Positions 17,221 to 25,901 of a DNA stretch of 64,000 nt are shown here, one piece after another. Within the stretch, counting starts at the first letter, position 1. Each line of letters starts with the position of its first letter. The notes under the pieces are model-generated. The model was not told where the DNA came from. It saw nothing but the letters and a program-made list of their open reading frames with translations, and did no database searches. The stretch covers positions 186,001-250,000 of the forward strand of contig NZ_JAGQEE010000004.1 in NCBI RefSeq assembly GCF_018304945.1, read 5' to 3'. Both the position numbers and the translations under genes were made by a program. This DNA comes from Collimonas humicola. GTDB lineage: Bacteria; Pseudomonadota; Gammaproteobacteria; Burkholderiales; Burkholderiaceae_D.

Positions 17221-17715
17221 ATGCCGCATTTTACAACCCACCTGCATGATGAAGCCGGCACCAATGCCCTCGGCGCTGCCCTGGCGCGTGCCTTGCTGCC
17301 CGGAATGGCGATCCATTTGCATGGCGATCTCGGCGCCGGCAAGACCGCGCTGACGCGCGCCATGCTGCATGCGGCCGGTTACCAGGGCCATGTAAAAAGT
17401 CCGACCTACACTTTGGTGGAACCTTATTCCATCCTGATAGACAAACACAGCGTCGAAGTCATGCACTTCGACCTGTACCGGATGGCCAGTCCGGATGAAT
17501 TCCTGGAAGCCGGCTTCCGCGAATATTTCAACCAAAGCACCATCTGCATCGTCGAATGGCCGGAAAAAGCCGCCGCAGCGTTGCCGCCGCCCGACATCAG
17601 TATATTACTCAGCGTTTCCCGTGTTTCCGACAAGGGACGTGATGTAGAATTGCAGGCGTTATCTGATAAGGGTAGTCAATGTCTCGCTCGACTGAAATTT
17701 GCACCAAACCTCTAA
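17221..17715 (+). CDS. tsaE: tRNA threonylcarbamoyladenosine ATPase TsaE
   Basis: 164-residue P-loop protein needed with TsaB and TsaD for the t6A modification of ANN-decoding tRNAs. The Walker A motif GDLGAGKTALTRA is at about residues 38-50. The family segments SPTYTLVEPY and HFDLYR follow, and IVEWPEKA contains the conserved Glu-Trp. Length is normal (about 150-165). The frame overlaps the amiC start by 37 bases, indicating translational coupling. Neighbouring miaA, queG and miaB also act in tRNA modification. Confidence 0.93.
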   Translation: MPHFTTHLHDEAGTNALGAALARALLPGMAIHLHGDLGAGKTALTRAMLHAAGYQGHVKSPTYTLVEPYSILIDKHSVEVMHFDLYRMASPDEFLEAGFREYFNQSTICIVEWPEKAAAALPPPDISILLSVSRVSDKGRDVELQALSDKGSQCLARLKFAPNL

Positions 17716-19028
17716 AATCGAAGACCCGCCGCACCGTTCTGAAGGCGGGCGGGACCCTGCTCATTTCGGTGCTGGTGCCAAGCGTGGCGCGCGCCGCGCA
17801 AATTGTTGCAGTTCGGGTCTGGCCGGCGGATGACTACACCCGCGTCACCCTGGAAAACGATTCGGACCTGAAAACCACGCACTTCGTGGTGCAAAATCCG
17901 GACCGCATGGTGGTCGACATCGAAGGCATCGAACTGAATGCGACGCTGAAGGAACTGGTCGCCAAGATCCAGCCCAACGATCCCTATATCAAGCAAGTGC
18001 GCGTCGGCCAGAACCGTCCGGGCGTGGTGCGGCTGGTGTTCGACCTCAAGGAAGAAGTCAAACCCCAGGTCTTCACCCTGCCGCCGGTGGCCGGCTACCA
18101 GCATCGGCTGGTGTTCGACCTGTATCCGGTCAACCCGCCCGACCCGATCGCGATGATGATCGAAAAAGGCGAATGGCCTTCCGCCAATCCGGGCGAAGTG
18201 GCGCCGCCGGTGGCGCAGACCAAGCCTGATCCGAAACCGACGCCGCCGTTGCAGCCGCAGCCGGAGCAGCCGCAGGTCGCCAAGATCGATCCCAAGCCGG
18301 ACCGCACTTCCAACCTGACGCGCATGATCACCATCGCGCTCGATCCCGGCCATGGCGGCGAAGACCCGGGCGCTACCGGCAGCGGCGGCAATCACGAGAA
18401 GCATGTGGTGCTGTCGATCGCCAAGCGCCTCAAGGCCAGGATCGAACAACAGCCGAACATGCGGGTGATGCTGACACGCGACGCCGATTTCTTCGTGCCG
18501 CTCGGCGTGCGCGTGCAAAAAGCACGCAAGGTGCAGGCCGACCTGTTCGTCTCGATCCACGCCGATGCGTTCGTAACGCCGTCGGCGCGCGGCTCGTCGG
18601 TGTTCGCCCTGTCGGAAAAAGGCGCCAGTTCGACCGCTGCGCGCTGGCTGGCCAACAAGGAAAACTCGGCCGACATGATCGGCGGCATCAACATCAAGAG
18701 CCACGACCGCCAACTGGCCAGCGTCCTGCTCGACCTCTCGACCACGGCGCAGATCAGCGACAGCATGAAACTCGGCGGCGCGGTACTGGGCGAAATCGGC
18801 GGCATCAACAAATTGCACAAGGGCTCAGTGGAACAAGCCGGCTTTGCCGTGCTGAAGGCGCCGGATATTCCGAGCATCCTGATCGAAACCGCGTTCATCT
18901 CGAATCCGGAAGAAGAAGCCAAGCTGACCGACAACGCCTACCAGGACCAGATGGCGGATGCGATCCTGAAGGGCATCAAGAAATATTTTGCCCGCAATCC
19001 GCCGCTGGCAAGGAATATCCTGACCTGA
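17679..19028 (+). CDS. amiC: N-acetylmuramoyl-L-alanine amidase AmiC
   Basis: 449-residue periplasmic amidase that cleaves septal peptidoglycan so daughter cells can separate. An N-terminal twin-arginine signal (KTRRTVLKAGGTLLISVLVPSVARA) points to Tat export; it is described here in pieces as RR followed by a hydrophobic core and ARA. An AMIN domain (about 45-150) targets it to the septum, then a Pro/Lys-rich linker, then the zinc Amidase_3 domain from about 210, with ALDPGHGGEDPG, the catalytic Glu in SILIETAFISNPEEE and SIHADAF. E. coli AmiC is activated by NlpD. It overlaps tsaE and ends at a strong terminator. Confidence 0.93.
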   Translation: MSRSTEICTKPLKSKTRRTVLKAGGTLLISVLVPSVARAAQIVAVRVWPADDYTRVTLENDSDLKTTHFVVQNPDRMVVDIEGIELNATLKELVAKIQPNDPYIKQVRVGQNRPGVVRLVFDLKEEVKPQVFTLPPVAGYQHRLVFDLYPVNPPDPIAMMIEKGEWPSANPGEVAPPVAQTKPDPKPTPPLQPQPEQPQVAKIDPKPDRTSNLTRMITIALDPGHGGEDPGATGSGGNHEKHVVLSIAKRLKARIEQQPNMRVMLTRDADFFVPLGVRVQKARKVQADLFVSIHADAFVTPSARGSSVFALSEKGASSTAARWLANKENSADMIGGINIKSHDRQLASVLLDLSTTAQISDSMKLGGAVLGEIGGINKLHKGSVEQAGFAVLKAPDIPSILIETAFISNPEEEAKLTDNAYQDQMADAILKGIKKYFARNPPLARNILT

Positions 19029-19080
19029 GGCGGCTTCATCCCGTGCAGGCATCATGCCAAAACAGTAATGACACAAAAAA

Positions 19081-19117
19081 TAAGGGCGCGCTGCAAGATT
19101 TGCAGCGCGCCCTTATT
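19081..19117. terminator. Bidirectional terminator between amiC and dedA
   Basis: A perfect 16-bp stem (19081-19096 with 19100-19115) around a three-base loop. A-rich sequence precedes it and T-rich sequence follows, so it can serve both converging genes. Confidence 0.85.
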
Positions 19118-19141
19118 TCATTTTGAACCGCAGTCGCTTGC

Positions 19142-19786
19142 TCATGCGCTGCGCATTTTCTTGTAAAACTTCCACAAGCCGCCCAGCGCTACCGGCACAA
19201 TCGCCGCGCCGACCCCGACCAGCACGATCGTGTTCAGATGATCGCGGATGACAGGAATATTGCCGAAGAAGTAGCCGGCCGCGACCAGGCCGACCACCCA
19301 GATCAGGGCGCCGGTAATATTAAAGAACTGGAATTTGGAGAAATTCATCTCGGACACGCCAGCCACGAACGGCGCGAAAGTCCGCACGATAGGGACGAAG
19401 CGCGACAGGATGATGGTCTTGCCGCCATGGTGTTCATAGAAAGCGTGAGTCTTTTGCAAGGCCGCCTTGTCCAGCCAGCGGTAGTCATGGGTATAGACCT
19501 TGTGCCCGATCAGGCTGCCTATCCAGTAGTTGAGGGTGTTGCCGGTGGTTGCGGCAATGATCAGCAAGCCCATCAGCGCCCAGATATTCATCTCGCCGGT
19601 GGCGCAAAAGGCGCCGCCGATAAACAGCAAGGTATCGCCGGGCAGGAACGGCAGCACCACCAGGCCGGTTTCGCAGAAAACGATCAGGAACAGAACCATG
19701 TAGACCAGTGTGCCGTATTCCCGGATCAGGAAACCGAGGGATTTATCGACATGCAGGATGACATCGATGAATTGCATAAAGTCCAT
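19142..19786 (-). CDS. DedA family membrane protein
   Basis: 214-residue inner-membrane protein of the DedA/SNARE-associated superfamily, thought to move or flip lipid carriers such as undecaprenyl phosphate. Hallmarks are the acidic FCETGLVVLPFLPGD segment and the basic FSRFVPIVRTFAPFVAG-like segment (here ILSRFVPIVRTFAPFVAG) at about 130-150, with four or more hydrophobic helices. The start at 19786 gives MDFMQFIDVI. It points against amiC and mutL, splitting the conserved amiC-mutL pair. Closest in type to DedA or YohD/YqjA; the subgroup is not resolved. Confidence 0.88.
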   Translation of the reverse strand: MDFMQFIDVILHVDKSLGFLIREYGTLVYMVLFLIVFCETGLVVLPFLPGDTLLFIGGAFCATGEMNIWALMGLLIIAATTGNTLNYWIGSLIGHKVYTHDYRWLDKAALQKTHAFYEHHGGKTIILSRFVPIVRTFAPFVAGVSEMNFSKFQFFNITGALIWVVGLVAAGYFFGNIPVIRDHLNTIVLVGVGAAIVPVALGGLWKFYKKMRSA

Positions 19787-20050
19787 AGTCCTTGTTCCTC
19801 AGTTAACCGCTTTTATGTTTGAAAAGTCTTATGCACACTGACTTTCCTTTATTGAATTAAGTTCACCCGCCTGCACGAAACGCGGCGGGCGCTCGTGCCA
19901 TCCTGCCTGTCCGGCCGGTAAGCCGGCCAGTTTTTCCTCAGGGTGCGCCGGAATAATACACTACCGAAGACTGGACAAAGGCGGTTTTGGCAAATGTTTG
20001 CGCAGGCAAGCCCGGCCAACCGGCGGCGCCGGCTTCGGTATAATCGCTGC

Positions 20051-21925
20051 ATGAATGCACCGCTCTCCCCTATCCGCTCCATCCAGCAGCTGCCCGACAA
20101 CCTGATTTCGCAAATTGCGGCGGGCGAGGTGGTCGAACGGCCGTCCGCCGTGGTCAAGGAATTGCTGGAAAATGCCCTCGACGCCGGCGCCAGCCAGGTC
20201 ACCGTCCGCCTGGAACAAGGCGGCGTCAAGCGCATCGCCATCACCGACAACGGTCGCGGCATCACGCCGGAGCAATTGCCGCTGGCGCTGGCGCGCCATG
20301 CCACTTCAAAAATCGCCTCGCTGCACGACCTGGAAAACGTCGCCACCCTGGGGTTCCGCGGCGAAGCGCTGGCCTCGATCGCCTCGGTGTCGCAGCTGAC
20401 CTTGACCTCGCGCACCGCCGACGCCGCGCACGCCTCGGAAATCGACGGCAGCACCCAGGCGGTGACGCCCTCCTCCGGCGCGCAAGGCACCACGGTCGAC
20501 GTCCAGGACCTGTACTTCAATACCCCGGCGCGCCGCAAGTTCTTGAAATCCGAGCAGACCGAATTCGGCCATTGCGCCGAAGTGGTCCGGCGCATCGCGC
20601 TGGCGCGGCCGGATGTTTCCTTTTCGCTGACGCACAACGGCAAGACCGTCGATCACTGGATCGTCACCGAAATCGGCAAGCGCAGCGCCAGCATCCTTGG
20701 CAACGAATTCGCCAACGCCCGCCTGGCGCTGGACGAAGCCGCCGGCCCGCTGCGCCTGCACGGCTTCGTCGGCTTGCCGACCGCCTCCAAGGCGCGCGCC
20801 GATGCCCAGTATTTCTATGTCAACGGCCGCTTCGTGCGCGACAAGCTGCTGGTGCACGCAGTGCGCGCCGCCTATCAGGACGTGCTGCACGGCGACCGTT
20901 ACCCCTCGTACGTGCTGGGCCTGGACCTCGATCCGGCGCTAGTCGACGTCAATGTACATCCGTCGAAAATCGAAGTGCGCTTCCGCGACAGCCGCGCGGT
21001 GCACCAGTTCGTGTTCCATGCCGTCAGCCGAGCCCTGGCGCAGACGTCCGCCACCTCTTTCGGCGCAACGCCGGCGCCGCTGGCGTCGCCTAGCGGCGCC
21101 ATGCCCTGGATCCGCGGCTCGCAAGAACATCTGCAAGCAATCCTGCAACCCGGCGGCGGCCCACAGGTGCCGCAACAGCAAACCTCGTTCGGCCCGCAAT
21201 TCGCCCATGGCGCCAGCGGCGTCGCACAAAGCACCGCCAACTACGGCGCATTGTTCGCCGATTCCGCGCGCCCGGCCAGCGATGGCGTTGCGGGTTATCA
21301 AGCGTTGCCGCAGGCTGCCAGCCAGGCCCTGCCCGGCGACGACTTCCCGCTCGGCTTCGCCCTGGCCCAGCTGCACGGCATCTACATCCTGGCGCAAAAC
21401 ACCAAGGGCCTGGTGCTGGTCGACATGCATGCCGCCCACGAACGCATCCTCTACGAACAGCTCAAAGGCGCACTGGATGAAGACGCCATGCAAGTGCAGC
21501 CGCTGCTGATCCCGGTGACCTTTTTTGCCGACGCGGTAGAAGTCGGCACCGCCGAAGAAAACCAGGAAACCCTGCACGCGCTCGGTTTCGACATCGCCGC
21601 GATATCGCCCACCACGCTGGCGGTGCGCTCGGTGCCGGCCTTGCTGAAGAACGCCGATGCGCAGACGCTGGCGCGCGACGTTCTGCGCGATGTGCGCGAG
21701 TTCGGCGGCTCGCGGGTGCTGGTGGAACGCCGCAATGAACTGCTGGGCACGCTGGCCTGCCACACTGCTGTACGCGCCAACCGCAGCCTGACAGCGCCGG
21801 AAATGAACGCCCTGCTGCGCCAGATGGAAGCCACCGAACGCGCCGACCAGTGCAACCACGGCCGCCCGACCTGGAGCCAGCTGGCGCTGTCCGACCTGGA
21901 TAAACTTTTCCTGCGCGGCCAGTGA
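20051..21925 (+). CDS. mutL: DNA mismatch repair protein MutL
   Basis: 624-residue mismatch-repair mediator linking MutS to MutH or UvrD-like partners. The N-terminal GHKL ATPase shows [30 protein letters not shown] and [12 protein letters not shown] Gln/Pro/Ala-rich linker (about 350-435) precedes the C-terminal dimerisation domain, which contains [15 protein letters not shown] and [11 protein letters not shown]. The endonuclease motif DQHAxxERxxYE is present as [12 protein letters not shown], but the metal-binding ACHxAV form at the end should be checked for nuclease activity. The ATG at 20051 is chosen over an upstream in-frame start because homology begins there. It overlaps or abuts miaA. 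Confidence 0.95.
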   Translation: MNAPLSPIRSIQQLPDNLISQIAAGEVVERPSAVVKELLENALDAGASQVTVRLEQGGVKRIAITDNGRGITPEQLPLALARHATSKIASLHDLENVATLGFRGEALASIASVSQLTLTSRTADAAHASEIDGSTQAVTPSSGAQGTTVDVQDLYFNTPARRKFLKSEQTEFGHCAEVVRRIALARPDVSFSLTHNGKTVDHWIVTEIGKRSASILGNEFANARLALDEAAGPLRLHGFVGLPTASKARADAQYFYVNGRFVRDKLLVHAVRAAYQDVLHGDRYPSYVLGLDLDPALVDVNVHPSKIEVRFRDSRAVHQFVFHAVSRALAQTSATSFGATPAPLASPSGAMPWIRGSQEHLQAILQPGGGPQVPQQQTSFGPQFAHGASGVAQSTANYGALFADSARPASDGVAGYQALPQAASQALPGDDFPLGFALAQLHGIYILAQNTKGLVLVDMHAAHERILYEQLKGALDEDAMQVQPLLIPVTFFADAVEVGTAEENQETLHALGFDIAAISPTTLAVRSVPALLKNADAQTLARDVLRDVREFGGSRVLVERRNELLGTLACHTAVRANRSLTAPEMNALLRQMEATERADQCNHGRPTWSQLALSDLDKLFLRGQ

Positions 21926-22911
21926 TGGCGGAGAAAAGCAGCATGCAGCCAGCATCGGCAACATCCGTACAGAAACCGCTGGTGGTCGCCATCATGGGCC
22001 CCACCGCCTCCGGCAAGACCGCCTCGGCGCTGGAAATCGCCCGCCACATCCCTTCTGAAATCATCTCGGTCGATTCGGCCCTGGTGTACCGCGGCATGGA
22101 CATCGGCACCGCCAAGCCCAGCCGCGCAGAACTGGACGCGGTACCGCATCACCTGATCGACATCATGGAGCCGACCCAATCCTATTCGGCCATGCAGTTC
22201 CGCGACGACGCCCTGCGCCTGTTCGCCGACATCCATGCGCGCGGCAAGCAAGTGCTGATGGTCGGCGGCACCATGCTGTATTTCAAAGCCCTGCGCGACG
22301 GCCTCGACGTCCTGCCGCAAGCCGATCCGGCGCTGCGCGCCCGGCTCGACGCCGAAGCCGCCGTGATCGGCGTGCCCGGCATGCACGCCAAGCTGGCGCT
22401 ACTCGACCCGGTCACCGCCGAGCGCCTCAAGCCCAACGACAGCCAGCGCATCCAGCGCGCCCTGGAAATCATCGCACTGAGCGGCCAGACCATGTCCTCT
22501 CTGCTGACCAACCAGCCAGCGCCGGAGCTGCCCTTCGAGATACTGCCGATCGCGCTGGAACCGTCCGACCGCAGCATCCTGCACGGCCGCATCGCCCAGC
22601 GCTTCGACCTCATGCTGGATCCAGAGAGCGGCGGCCTGATCCATGAAGTAGAAACCCTGCGCGCCCGCGGCGACCTGCATCTCGGCCTGCCCTCGATGCG
22701 CTGCGTCGGCTATCGCCAGACCTGGGAATACCTGGACGGCCAGTACGGCTACCAGGAAATGCGCGAAAAAGGCATCGCCGCCACCCGCCAGCTGGCCAAG
22801 CGCCAACTCACCTGGCTGCGCGCCATGCCGGAGCGGATTGTGATCGACTGCATCGGTGAACATGTTGCGAAAACCGTGCTGGAGACGGTGACAAACGCCC
22901 TGAAACGCTGA
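21925..22911 (+). CDS. miaA: tRNA dimethylallyltransferase
   Basis: 328-residue enzyme that attaches a dimethylallyl group to A37 of tRNAs reading UNN codons, the step before MiaB, which is also encoded in this window. The Walker A segment is [15 protein letters not shown], with the prenyl-acceptor segment [18 protein letters not shown] and the conserved [17 protein letters not shown]. An ATG at 21925 overlaps the mutL stop (TGATG). A second ATG at 21943 has GGAG nine bases upstream and may be the real start, giving a protein six residues shorter. Co-transcribed with mutL. Confidence 0.94.
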   Translation: MAEKSSMQPASATSVQKPLVVAIMGPTASGKTASALEIARHIPSEIISVDSALVYRGMDIGTAKPSRAELDAVPHHLIDIMEPTQSYSAMQFRDDALRLFADIHARGKQVLMVGGTMLYFKALRDGLDVLPQADPALRARLDAEAAVIGVPGMHAKLALLDPVTAERLKPNDSQRIQRALEIIALSGQTMSSLLTNQPAPELPFEILPIALEPSDRSILHGRIAQRFDLMLDPESGGLIHEVETLRARGDLHLGLPSMRCVGYRQTWEYLDGQYGYQEMREKGIAATRQLAKRQLTWLRAMPERIVIDCIGEHVAKTVLETVTNALKR

Positions 22912-22957
22912 CAACACGGCCTAGTTGCCATTTTGCAGCATCGCAAACCTGTTTTTC

Positions 22958-22987
22958 TTGACAGCTTTTAGAGAAATGCGTCATAAT
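22958..22987 (+). promoter_or_regulatory. Sigma-70 promoter of tRNA-Met
   Basis: TTGACA at 22958-22963 and CATAAT at 22982-22987 with an 18-base spacer. Transcription would begin near 22994, a few bases before the mature tRNA 5' end. Confidence 0.75.
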
Positions 22988-23000
22988 TTAGGGCTTCATT

Positions 23001-23077
23001 GGTGATATAGCTCAGTTGGTTAGAGCACAGCACTCATAATGCTGGGGTCGGTGGTTCAAGTCCACCTATCACCACCA
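23001..23077 (+). tRNA. tRNA-Met (CAT), elongator type
   Basis: 77 bases including an encoded CCA. Acceptor arm GGTGATA (23001-23007) pairs with TATCACC (23067-23073), then A and CCA. Anticodon loop CTCATAA gives CAT. The first base pair is G-C, not the mismatch of initiator tRNA, and the body resembles E. coli metT. Modified tRNA-Ile2 also carries CAT, so the charging identity is a strong inference only. Its 3' end served as a phage attachment site. Confidence 0.95.
23055..23070 (+). other. attL: 3' part of tRNA-Met
   Basis: TTCAAGTCCACCTATC, in the T arm and acceptor stem. It recurs with one mismatch at 25730-25745 in the same orientation, defining the ends of the island. Confidence 0.65.
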
Positions 23078-23110
23078 CGAACACGTTTCAAGAAGTCCAG
23101 CAACGTACAG

Positions 23111-23147
23111 AAACCCGCTTCTAGCCTAGTGCTGATGCGGGTTTTTT
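23111..23147 (+). terminator. Intrinsic terminator after tRNA-Met
   Basis: AAACCCGC (23111-23118) pairs with GCGGGTTT (23137-23144), followed by more T. It lies 34 bases after the tRNA. Confidence 0.7.
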
Positions 23148-23194
23148 GTTTCTGGAGCGTTTTTAGCGTCCATTGCAATCCAAAGTTTATGTTG

Positions 23195-23210
23195 GTACCC
23201 TTGTTGATAC
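23195..23210 (-). promoter_or_regulatory. Left integrase arm-type site candidate
   Basis: Read on the minus strand: GTATCAACAAGGGTAC. The same GTATCA-N4-GGGTAC pattern occurs on the plus strand at 25661-25676. Located 34 bases before the integrase fragment. Confidence 0.4.
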
Positions 23211-23243
23211 GGGAACGTTCATCAAAATCACATACCAACAAAA

Positions 23244-23430
23244 ATGCCTAAACTAGCCACGCCGCTGACTGAAACGCAGATTGCCGAGCTAAAACCGCGC
23301 GCCAAAAGGTACAAAATTGGCGGCGGGCATGGCTTATATATATTAGTTGAGCCCACGGGCATAAAGCGCTGGCAAATGGTTTACAAGCGTCAGGGCATGG
23401 AAACCTCCCTGCGGCTAACTTCACGGCGTT
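23244..23430 (+). pseudogene. Tyrosine integrase fragment (N-terminal arm-binding domain only)
   Basis: The frame starting MPKLATPLTETQIAELKPRAKRYKIGGGHGLY is described by its parts: an LTxxxIxxLKP start, a GGGHGLYILVEPTG turn, and KRWQMVYKRQG. This is the DUF4102-type N-terminus of P4-like integrases. Homology stops near 23400-23430, where phage capsid coding sequence begins in another frame. The central and catalytic domains (about 300 residues) are absent, so it cannot recombine DNA. The frame itself runs on to a stop at 23474. Confidence 0.8.
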
Positions 23431-23857
23431 TAACAACGCTCTCCGCCAGAAAGGCGACACAAAAATTGATGTAATCCGCCGCGCGATTCTTCAACTCCAG
23501 CTGGCTGAGCGTGATCCTACCGGCGTGGTACTGAATCCAACGGACTGGGCCGACATCGAGCTACAGAAAGACTCCACCGGCCAATACATCTGGGTTGACG
23601 TGACGACTGGCGGTGAATCCAAGGTATGGCGCCTTGCTGTCGTGCCCACCAATGCAATTGCAGCTGGCAATTTCTTGGTCGGCGACTTCCCGGCCGCAGC
23701 AGTCGTCTACGACCGCCAGGACGCCACGATTGAAGTCAGTCGAGAGCACGGGGACAACTTCGTGAAGAATATGGTCACGATTCTGGTTGAAGAACGGCTA
23801 GGTTTGGCAGTTGAAGCACCAGGGGCGCTGGTTTATGGGTCTTTTATTGCACCATAA
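23417..23857 (+). pseudogene. Phage major capsid protein fragment (HK97-like, C-terminal part)
   Basis: In frame with the stop at 23857, the chain reads NFTAFNNALRQKGDTKIDVI, then a helix RRAILQLQLAERDPTG, then VVLNPTDWADIELQKD, and later AVVPTNAIAAGNFLVGDF, DRQDATIEVSREHGDNFVKN and ALVYGSF. These segments match the C-terminal part of HK97-fold capsid proteins from Burkholderia and Pseudomonas phages. The N-terminal half, including the delta domain, is missing. It is joined directly to the integrase fragment, so the intervening prophage has been deleted. Confidence 0.75.
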
Positions 23858-24037
23858 CCCAAGATAAAGACGGGGCGATTTATGCTCATTGATTCAAACA
23901 CAATCTGGAAGACAGTTCCAAATTTGTTGAATATCATAAATCGCCCGAAAACGCTCGTCTCAATTTTTTCACAGAACGGAACTTTATAAAAAGCATCTGT
24001 TGTATCTACGCACAAGGATAATCCAGCCTCAGATCGA

Positions 24038-25372
24038 TTACTTTGTGTTCCCAGTCTGCTTCCTAAGCAGTGCCGCAAGCTCCGGATGATCTTTCCTTTC
24101 CGCCAAGGTCGCGGAATCTGCCCCTCCCTTTTTGGCTTTTATATCCGCACCTTTCGCAAGCAGCATCCTGACGGCTTCGGCATTACCGTCATCTGCCGCA
24201 CTGAGAAGTGGTGTCCAACCGTTCCTATCTGAAAGGTTGGGATTGGCGTTCAAATCAAGCAAGACCTTAACCATCTTCGTCTGGCCACGATTTGTCGAGA
24301 TGAGAAGTGCAGTCGATCCGTCCTCGGCTCGCGCATCAACGGAGACGCCCTTCTTAGAGCTAAGTGCCTTTGCCAACTGCTCCCCCATTGCCTCCGACGC
24401 CCCATAAGCCATGACTTGATCGAGTTGCGGCTCAATCGCCAAGGCCGTTTGAAAATATTTTTCCGCGCCGGTTCCAGCGCCTTGCGCCACCATGTCAGCC
24501 CACTTCCGATAGATTGCAAACGCGAGAATACGCCGCCCCATGCCGTAATCCATAACCTTCAGTGCCGCATTGGCCTGCTCGATTGCCTCGTCATTTCGGC
24601 CGAGAGTTGCACTCAAATAGTCCGCGTACTCCCCGCGTAGCCAAGCATTGGTTGGGCGAAGTTTGATTTGCTCCTTATAAAGCGCGACAACCTTGCTGGT
24701 GTCTCCCGACTGCTTGTAACTCTCGATTAAAAAGCCATACGCTGAAGACAACGCCTTTTTGTTGGAAGTACCGCTTTTTAGCACACGCTGCCACCGCTCG
24801 GTGGCAGCTGAAAACTCACCTCGGGCATTATTCAGGGAAGCCCAATTCAGTTGCAGCCATGGGTCGTCGGTTCCAAGTATCTCCGCTTGAGCCAACGACT
24901 TCGCAGCGTCATCAAGCTTGGTCTGCTCCAACTGAATATACCCAAGATAAACATAGCCTTCTGCAAAACTTGGGTTGATCCGAATCGACTCACGAGCCAG
25001 CGTTTCTGCCGTATCAAGCGTTCCCGGTGCGTAATTTCCAATTGTGTAGAAATATGTTCCATTCTTTACATTGCGAGAATTGATGTAGCCGGCCATTATC
25101 TGAAGGCGAGCTAGTTCCTTAAACGCAAAATAACTTTGAGGGTCCAACTTTAACGCTTCTGCAAGTTTCTGTTGCGCCTGTTCCAGAAGCTGTCCTTCCC
25201 CGTGCCAAGAGTTAAGTAACTCACCTGCCGCTTTGACGTCCTGTTTGCTTTGCGCCACCGACTCTTTCGTTGCTGCGGTTGAAATCCCCGTCACTATAAA
25301 AATCAACAAACATCCCGCAATTGATACGGTGGCCTTGAGAATCTTCGCCATAGATCCGCCATTTTTTTGCAT
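24038..25372 (-). CDS. Secreted TPR and ankyrin repeat protein
   Basis: 444-residue protein. A signal peptide (residues about 8-33, hydrophobic AGCLLIFIVTGISTAA) suggests export to the periplasm. Residues about 40-330 form tetratricopeptide-like helices (for example AEGYVYLGYIQLEQTKLDDA and AQAEILGTDDPWLQLNWASL). Residues about 345-440 hold three ankyrin repeats (DGSTALLISTNRGQTKMVKV, NGWTPLLSAADDGNAEAVRM). Both repeat types bind proteins. The start at 25372 has GAGGA nine bases upstream. Base composition is lower in GC than its neighbours, as expected for island cargo. The function is unknown; an effector, immunity protein or scaffold are all possible. Confidence 0.75.
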   Translation of the reverse strand: MQKNGGSMAKILKATVSIAGCLLIFIVTGISTAATKESVAQSKQDVKAAGELLNSWHGEGQLLEQAQQKLAEALKLDPQSYFAFKELARLQIMAGYINSRNVKNGTYFYTIGNYAPGTLDTAETLARESIRINPSFAEGYVYLGYIQLEQTKLDDAAKSLAQAEILGTDDPWLQLNWASLNNARGEFSAATERWQRVLKSGTSNKKALSSAYGFLIESYKQSGDTSKVVALYKEQIKLRPTNAWLRGEYADYLSATLGRNDEAIEQANAALKVMDYGMGRRILAFAIYRKWADMVAQGAGTGAEKYFQTALAIEPQLDQVMAYGASEAMGEQLAKALSSKKGVSVDARAEDGSTALLISTNRGQTKMVKVLLDLNANPNLSDRNGWTPLLSAADDGNAEAVRMLLAKGADIKAKKGGADSATLAERKDHPELAALLRKQTGNTK

Positions 25373-25660
25373 AACTACAATTCCTCACCAAAAGTTAGTT
25401 TATTTTCAGCAATATTATCAGTAAGAGCGTTAAGAATGTGTATTCCATTGCAACTAGAGCCATTTATCTTCTAACAATGGCGAGGTAATCGAGCATCGGC
25501 ATTCATTGGCTATAAAGTTCAAATATATGATGAAGCAATTGAGGCGAGTTTGTGATGTGTACAAATGAAAAGCCGGACGACGACAGCCAGCTTTATTTAA
25601 GGCTTGGTCAAGAGACCAATCACGGAAGTTAATGAGATAGATAAAGAATTATTTTTGCGG

Positions 25661-25676
25661 GTATCAGTGCGGGTAC
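25661..25676 (+). promoter_or_regulatory. Right integrase arm-type site candidate
   Basis: GTATCAGTGCGGGTAC. Shares GTATCA-N4-GGGTAC with 23195-23210 (inverse orientation). Located 54 bases inside the right attachment-site copy. Confidence 0.4.
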
Positions 25677-25729
25677 ATTTAATTTAATAGGAATACAAAC
25701 CATTTTATTAATTGGGTTTACAAGTACTA

Positions 25730-25745
25730 TTCAACTCCACCTATC
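25730..25745 (+). other. attR: imperfect copy of the tRNA-Met 3' end
   Basis: TTCAACTCCACCTATC differs from the tRNA sequence at 23055-23070 at a single base (C for G). The similarity stops before the last bases of the acceptor stem. Confidence 0.6.
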
Positions 25746-25901
25746 CGAGCAAATCCGCCATCTGCCGCGAATATTTCTCTTAGCATTTTGTCCATCTAAC
25801 CACCCCAAATCAGCACGCCCGCGCTAAACACCTCTTGAAGCCCCTTGCAAACGACCCGATATGGAGTACCTGACCATCGCAATCCCGAAGGAGCACTTCA
25901 T

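Larger units (their letters stand above)
23055..25745. mobile_element. Decayed tRNA-Met-associated integrative (phage-derived) island, about 2.7 kb
   Basis: Bounded by a 16-bp direct repeat with one mismatch (tRNA 3' end at 23055-23070 and a copy at 25730-25745). Inside are an integrase N-terminal fragment, a phage major capsid C-terminal fragment and a TPR-ankyrin gene. Sequences of the form GTATCA-N4-GGGTAC lie inside both ends in opposite orientation. The island is visibly more AT-rich than its surroundings. It appears to have lost nearly all phage genes by internal deletion and can no longer move by itself. Confidence 0.7.
25373..25901. other. AT-rich gap at the right end of the island
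   Basis: No gene is visible in about 530 bases. It holds the right arm-type site (25661-25676), the imperfect attachment-site copy (25730-25745) and, from about 25840, the upstream region of the DUF2076 gene. The rest is AT-rich without convincing structure. Confidence 0.6.

Noticed and set aside
23001-23077. Initiator tRNA (fMet)
   Set aside because: The first acceptor pair is G-C, not the unpaired C-A of initiator tRNAs, and the anticodon stem lacks the three G-C pairs of initiators.
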